This document shows, piece after piece, positions 24,984 to 26,482 of a DNA stretch of 26,482 nucleotides (position 1 is the stretch's first letter; every line of letters starts with the position of its first letter). A program made the position numbers and the translations under genes. The stretch is from an uncultured Collinsella sp. (GTDB taxonomy: Bacteria > Actinomycetota > Coriobacteriia > Coriobacteriales > Coriobacteriaceae): NCBI GenBank assembly GCA_900545075.1, contig UQXT01000019.1:1-26482 (forward strand), written 5' to 3'. The notes beneath the pieces were generated by a model, which made no database searches, was not told the DNA's origin, and was given only the letters and a program-made list of their open reading frames with translations.

Positions 24984-25051
24984 AACGCTTTAACACTTTT
25001 GACGTTCTCGCGTGTTTTTTGTTTCAAAAGCGTTAGGATGGGACTTATAGT
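24984..25051 (+). promoter_or_regulatory. fucO promoter with flanking inverted 8-mers
   Basis: TTCAAA (25023-25028) and TATAGT (25046-25051) are 17 bp apart, a good sigma-70-type promoter with a weak -35 box. AACGCTTT (24984-24991) and its complement AAAGCGTT (25027-25034) are inverted; the second overlaps the -35 box and spacer, as expected of a repressor site. Confidence 0.55.
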
Positions 25052-25093
25052 GCGGGGCGTAACGGGTGCCCCGCGCACGATAGGAGGCTATCA

Positions 25094-26260
25094 ATGGCTA
25101 ATCGTTTCGTTCTCAATACCATCTCTTATCATGGTTCCGGCGCCATCAAGGAGATCCCCGGCGAGCTCCAGCGTCGCGGCTACAAGAAGATCTTCGTCTG
25201 CTCCGACCCCGATCTGGTCAAGTTTGGCGTTACCGCTAAGGTGACCGACGAGCTCGACGCCGCCGGCATCGCTTGGAGCCTTTACTCCGAGATCAAGCCC
25301 AACCCCACCATCCAGAACGTCAAGGACGGCGTCGAGGCCTTTAAGGCCGCCGAGGCTGACGCTATCGTGACCATCGGTGGCGGTTCCTCCATGGACACTG
25401 CCAAGGCCATCGGCATCATCATCAACAACCCCGAGTTCGCCGATGTCCGCAGCCTCGAGGGCGTTGCTCCCACTAAGAACCACGCCGTGTTCACCATCGC
25501 TGTGCCGACGACTGCCGGTACCGCTGCCGAGGTGACCATCAACTACGTCATCACCGACCCCGAGAAGGTCCGCAAGTTCGTGTGCGTCGACACCAACGAC
25601 GCCCCCGAGGTCGCCGTCGTCGATCCCGACATGATGGCTTCCATGCCCGCCGGCCTGACCGCTTCCACCGGCATGGACGCTCTGACCCACGCCATCGAGG
25701 GCTACACCACCAAGGGCGCTTGGGAGCTCTCCGACATGTTCCACTTTGAGGCTATTAAGCTGATCAGCGAGAACCTGCGCGACTCCGTCGCCGAGGCCAA
25801 GTCCGGTCAGCCCGGCTCCGGCCGCGAGGGCATGGCTCTTGGTCAGTATGTCGCCGGCATGGGCTTCTCTAACGTCGGCCTGGGCATCGATCACGCCATG
25901 GCTCACACCCTGTCCGCTCACTACGATACCCCGCACGGTGTCGCCTGCGCCATGCTGCTGCCGATCGCCATGGAGTTCAACAAGCCGGTTTGCACCGAGC
26001 GCCTGGCCAAGGTCGCCGTTGCCATGGGCGTTGACACCACGGGCATGAGCACCGACGAGGCCGCCGACGCCGCTATCGCCGCCGTCAAGCAGCTTTCCGC
26101 CGACGTGAACATCCCGCACGTCTGCGAGGCCATGAAGGCTGACGAGATCGAGGTCCTGGCCAAGGACGCCATGGCCGATGCCTGCTTCCCGGGCAACCCG
26201 CGCGAGGCGACACTCGACGACGTCATCGAGCTCTTCAAGAAGATCTGCCCGGCTGCTTAA
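25094..26260 (+). CDS. fucO: Lactaldehyde reductase / iron-dependent alcohol dehydrogenase (FucO-type)
   Basis: The ATG at 25094 has AGGAGG six bases upstream. The 388-residue product has the NAD-binding GGGSSMD at 95-101 and four metal ligands spaced as in E. coli FucO: D195, H199, H267 and H281 (in DALTHAIEGY and GIDHAMAH...DTPHG). It would reduce L-lactaldehyde to 1,2-propanediol, or a related short aldehyde, regenerating NAD+ in fermentation. Other genes of fucose or rhamnose breakdown are not in the window, so the physiological substrate is open. Codon use is strongly biased to C-ending codons, which suggests high expression. Confidence 0.92.
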   Translation: MANRFVLNTISYHGSGAIKEIPGELQRRGYKKIFVCSDPDLVKFGVTAKVTDELDAAGIAWSLYSEIKPNPTIQNVKDGVEAFKAAEADAIVTIGGGSSMDTAKAIGIIINNPEFADVRSLEGVAPTKNHAVFTIAVPTTAGTAAEVTINYVITDPEKVRKFVCVDTNDAPEVAVVDPDMMASMPAGLTASTGMDALTHAIEGYTTKGAWELSDMFHFEAIKLISENLRDSVAEAKSGQPGSGREGMALGQYVAGMGFSNVGLGIDHAMAHTLSAHYDTPHGVACAMLLPIAMEFNKPVCTERLAKVAVAMGVDTTGMSTDEAADAAIAAVKQLSADVNIPHVCEAMKADEIEVLAKDAMADACFPGNPREATLDDVIELFKKICPAA

Positions 26261-26400
26261 CCTGGTTCGGCGGCCCCGCCGGCTCGTTGTCGTGGCGGGC
26301 GCTGTTCGGAAGAGGTCGATGGGTCATCTCGCTAGGTAAAAAGATGGTTCGCGGTGGTATTGTTGCTGTGGGTTTAATTCGATATGAAAGGGTGACTTTG

Positions 26401-26482
26401 GTGTCCAAGATGTATTCTACGCTCTCCTATATTACTGACCAGTTGAAGGCGCTGACTTCTATCGCCTCGCCTACGGGCTATA
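26401..26482 (+). CDS. Start of a peptidase, probably M42 family (3' end outside window)
   Basis: The GTG at 26401 has GAAAGGG eight bases upstream. Only 27 residues are visible; the stretch LKALTSIASPTGY resembles the N-terminus of M42 glutamyl/endoglucanase-type aminopeptidases (LKELxxIPSPSGY). M20-family peptidases have a similar but less Gly-rich start. The ATG at 26410 is an alternative start. The assignment rests on this short motif only. Confidence 0.5.
   Translation, partial: MSKMYSTLSYITDQLKALTSIASPTGY

Noticed and set aside
24980..24996. CcpA-type cre site in the fucO promoter
   Set aside because: The sequence matches the cre consensus at only about 11 of 14 positions with errors in the TG half; the inverted 8-mer pair is a better description.

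Overview
The window is G+C-rich bacterial DNA with dense genes, AGGAGG-type ribosome binding sites and compact rho-independent terminators. The gene content points to an actinobacterial gut anaerobe of the Coriobacteriia, most likely Collinsella: an alpha-glucoside PTS with a GH4 enzyme, a DEAD-box helicase with an RGG-rich tail, YgiQ, FucO, and paired membrane-anchored EF-hand/LRR-like proteins. The genus is an inference from gene content and style; no rRNA or tRNA is present to confirm it.

Layout. (1) 2-2617, plus strand: three close genes, namely the 3' part of an unrecognised protein and two paralogous membrane-anchored EF-hand plus LRR-like proteins, ending at a terminator at 2677-2700. 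(2) 10340-2354, minus strand: an accessory block of four genes. These are an 877-aa protein with a duplicated YubB/DUF1281-like domain, a 423-aa acidic protein of unknown function, a 797-aa potassium-channel-like membrane protein with Rossmann domains and a C-terminal RyR-like domain, and a TIR-DUF4357 protein. The TIR gene is much more A+T-rich than the rest. (3) 10606-11796, plus strand: a small two-TM acidic protein and a GNAT acetyltransferase. (4) 12327-14564: DEAD-box helicase. (5) 14907-19510: a sugar operon with a LicT/BglG-type RAT-terminator leader, EIIA, antiterminator, EIICB and 6-phospho-alpha-glucosidase. (6) 19594-20836: a G+C-rich, hairpin-rich stretch and a solitary RelB/DinJ-type antitoxin. 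(7) 20897-26482: CPBP membrane protease, YgiQ (convergent, stop codons overlapping), a DUF1275/YoaK membrane protein, FucO, and the start of an M42-type peptidase.

The strongest new signal is a shared promoter architecture in block 2/3. The 12-mer ATGTTGCGCAAC (palindromic core GTTGCGCAAC) lies in front of four transcription units in gene orientation, each time exactly 20 nt upstream of a TANNNT -10 box. It ties the 877-aa, 423-aa (probably with the channel-like and TIR genes), 181-aa and GNAT genes into one apparent regulon with an activator-like geometry. Together with the TIR and channel-RyR pair, this makes 2354-11796 the best candidate for an undescribed, possibly defence-related, system.

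A quality caution: three genes (TIR, helicase, licT) each carry what looks like a single missing base near the 3' end, and the family-typical C-terminus is found in the same shifted phase. Either the assembly has base-deletion errors or these are real lesions.
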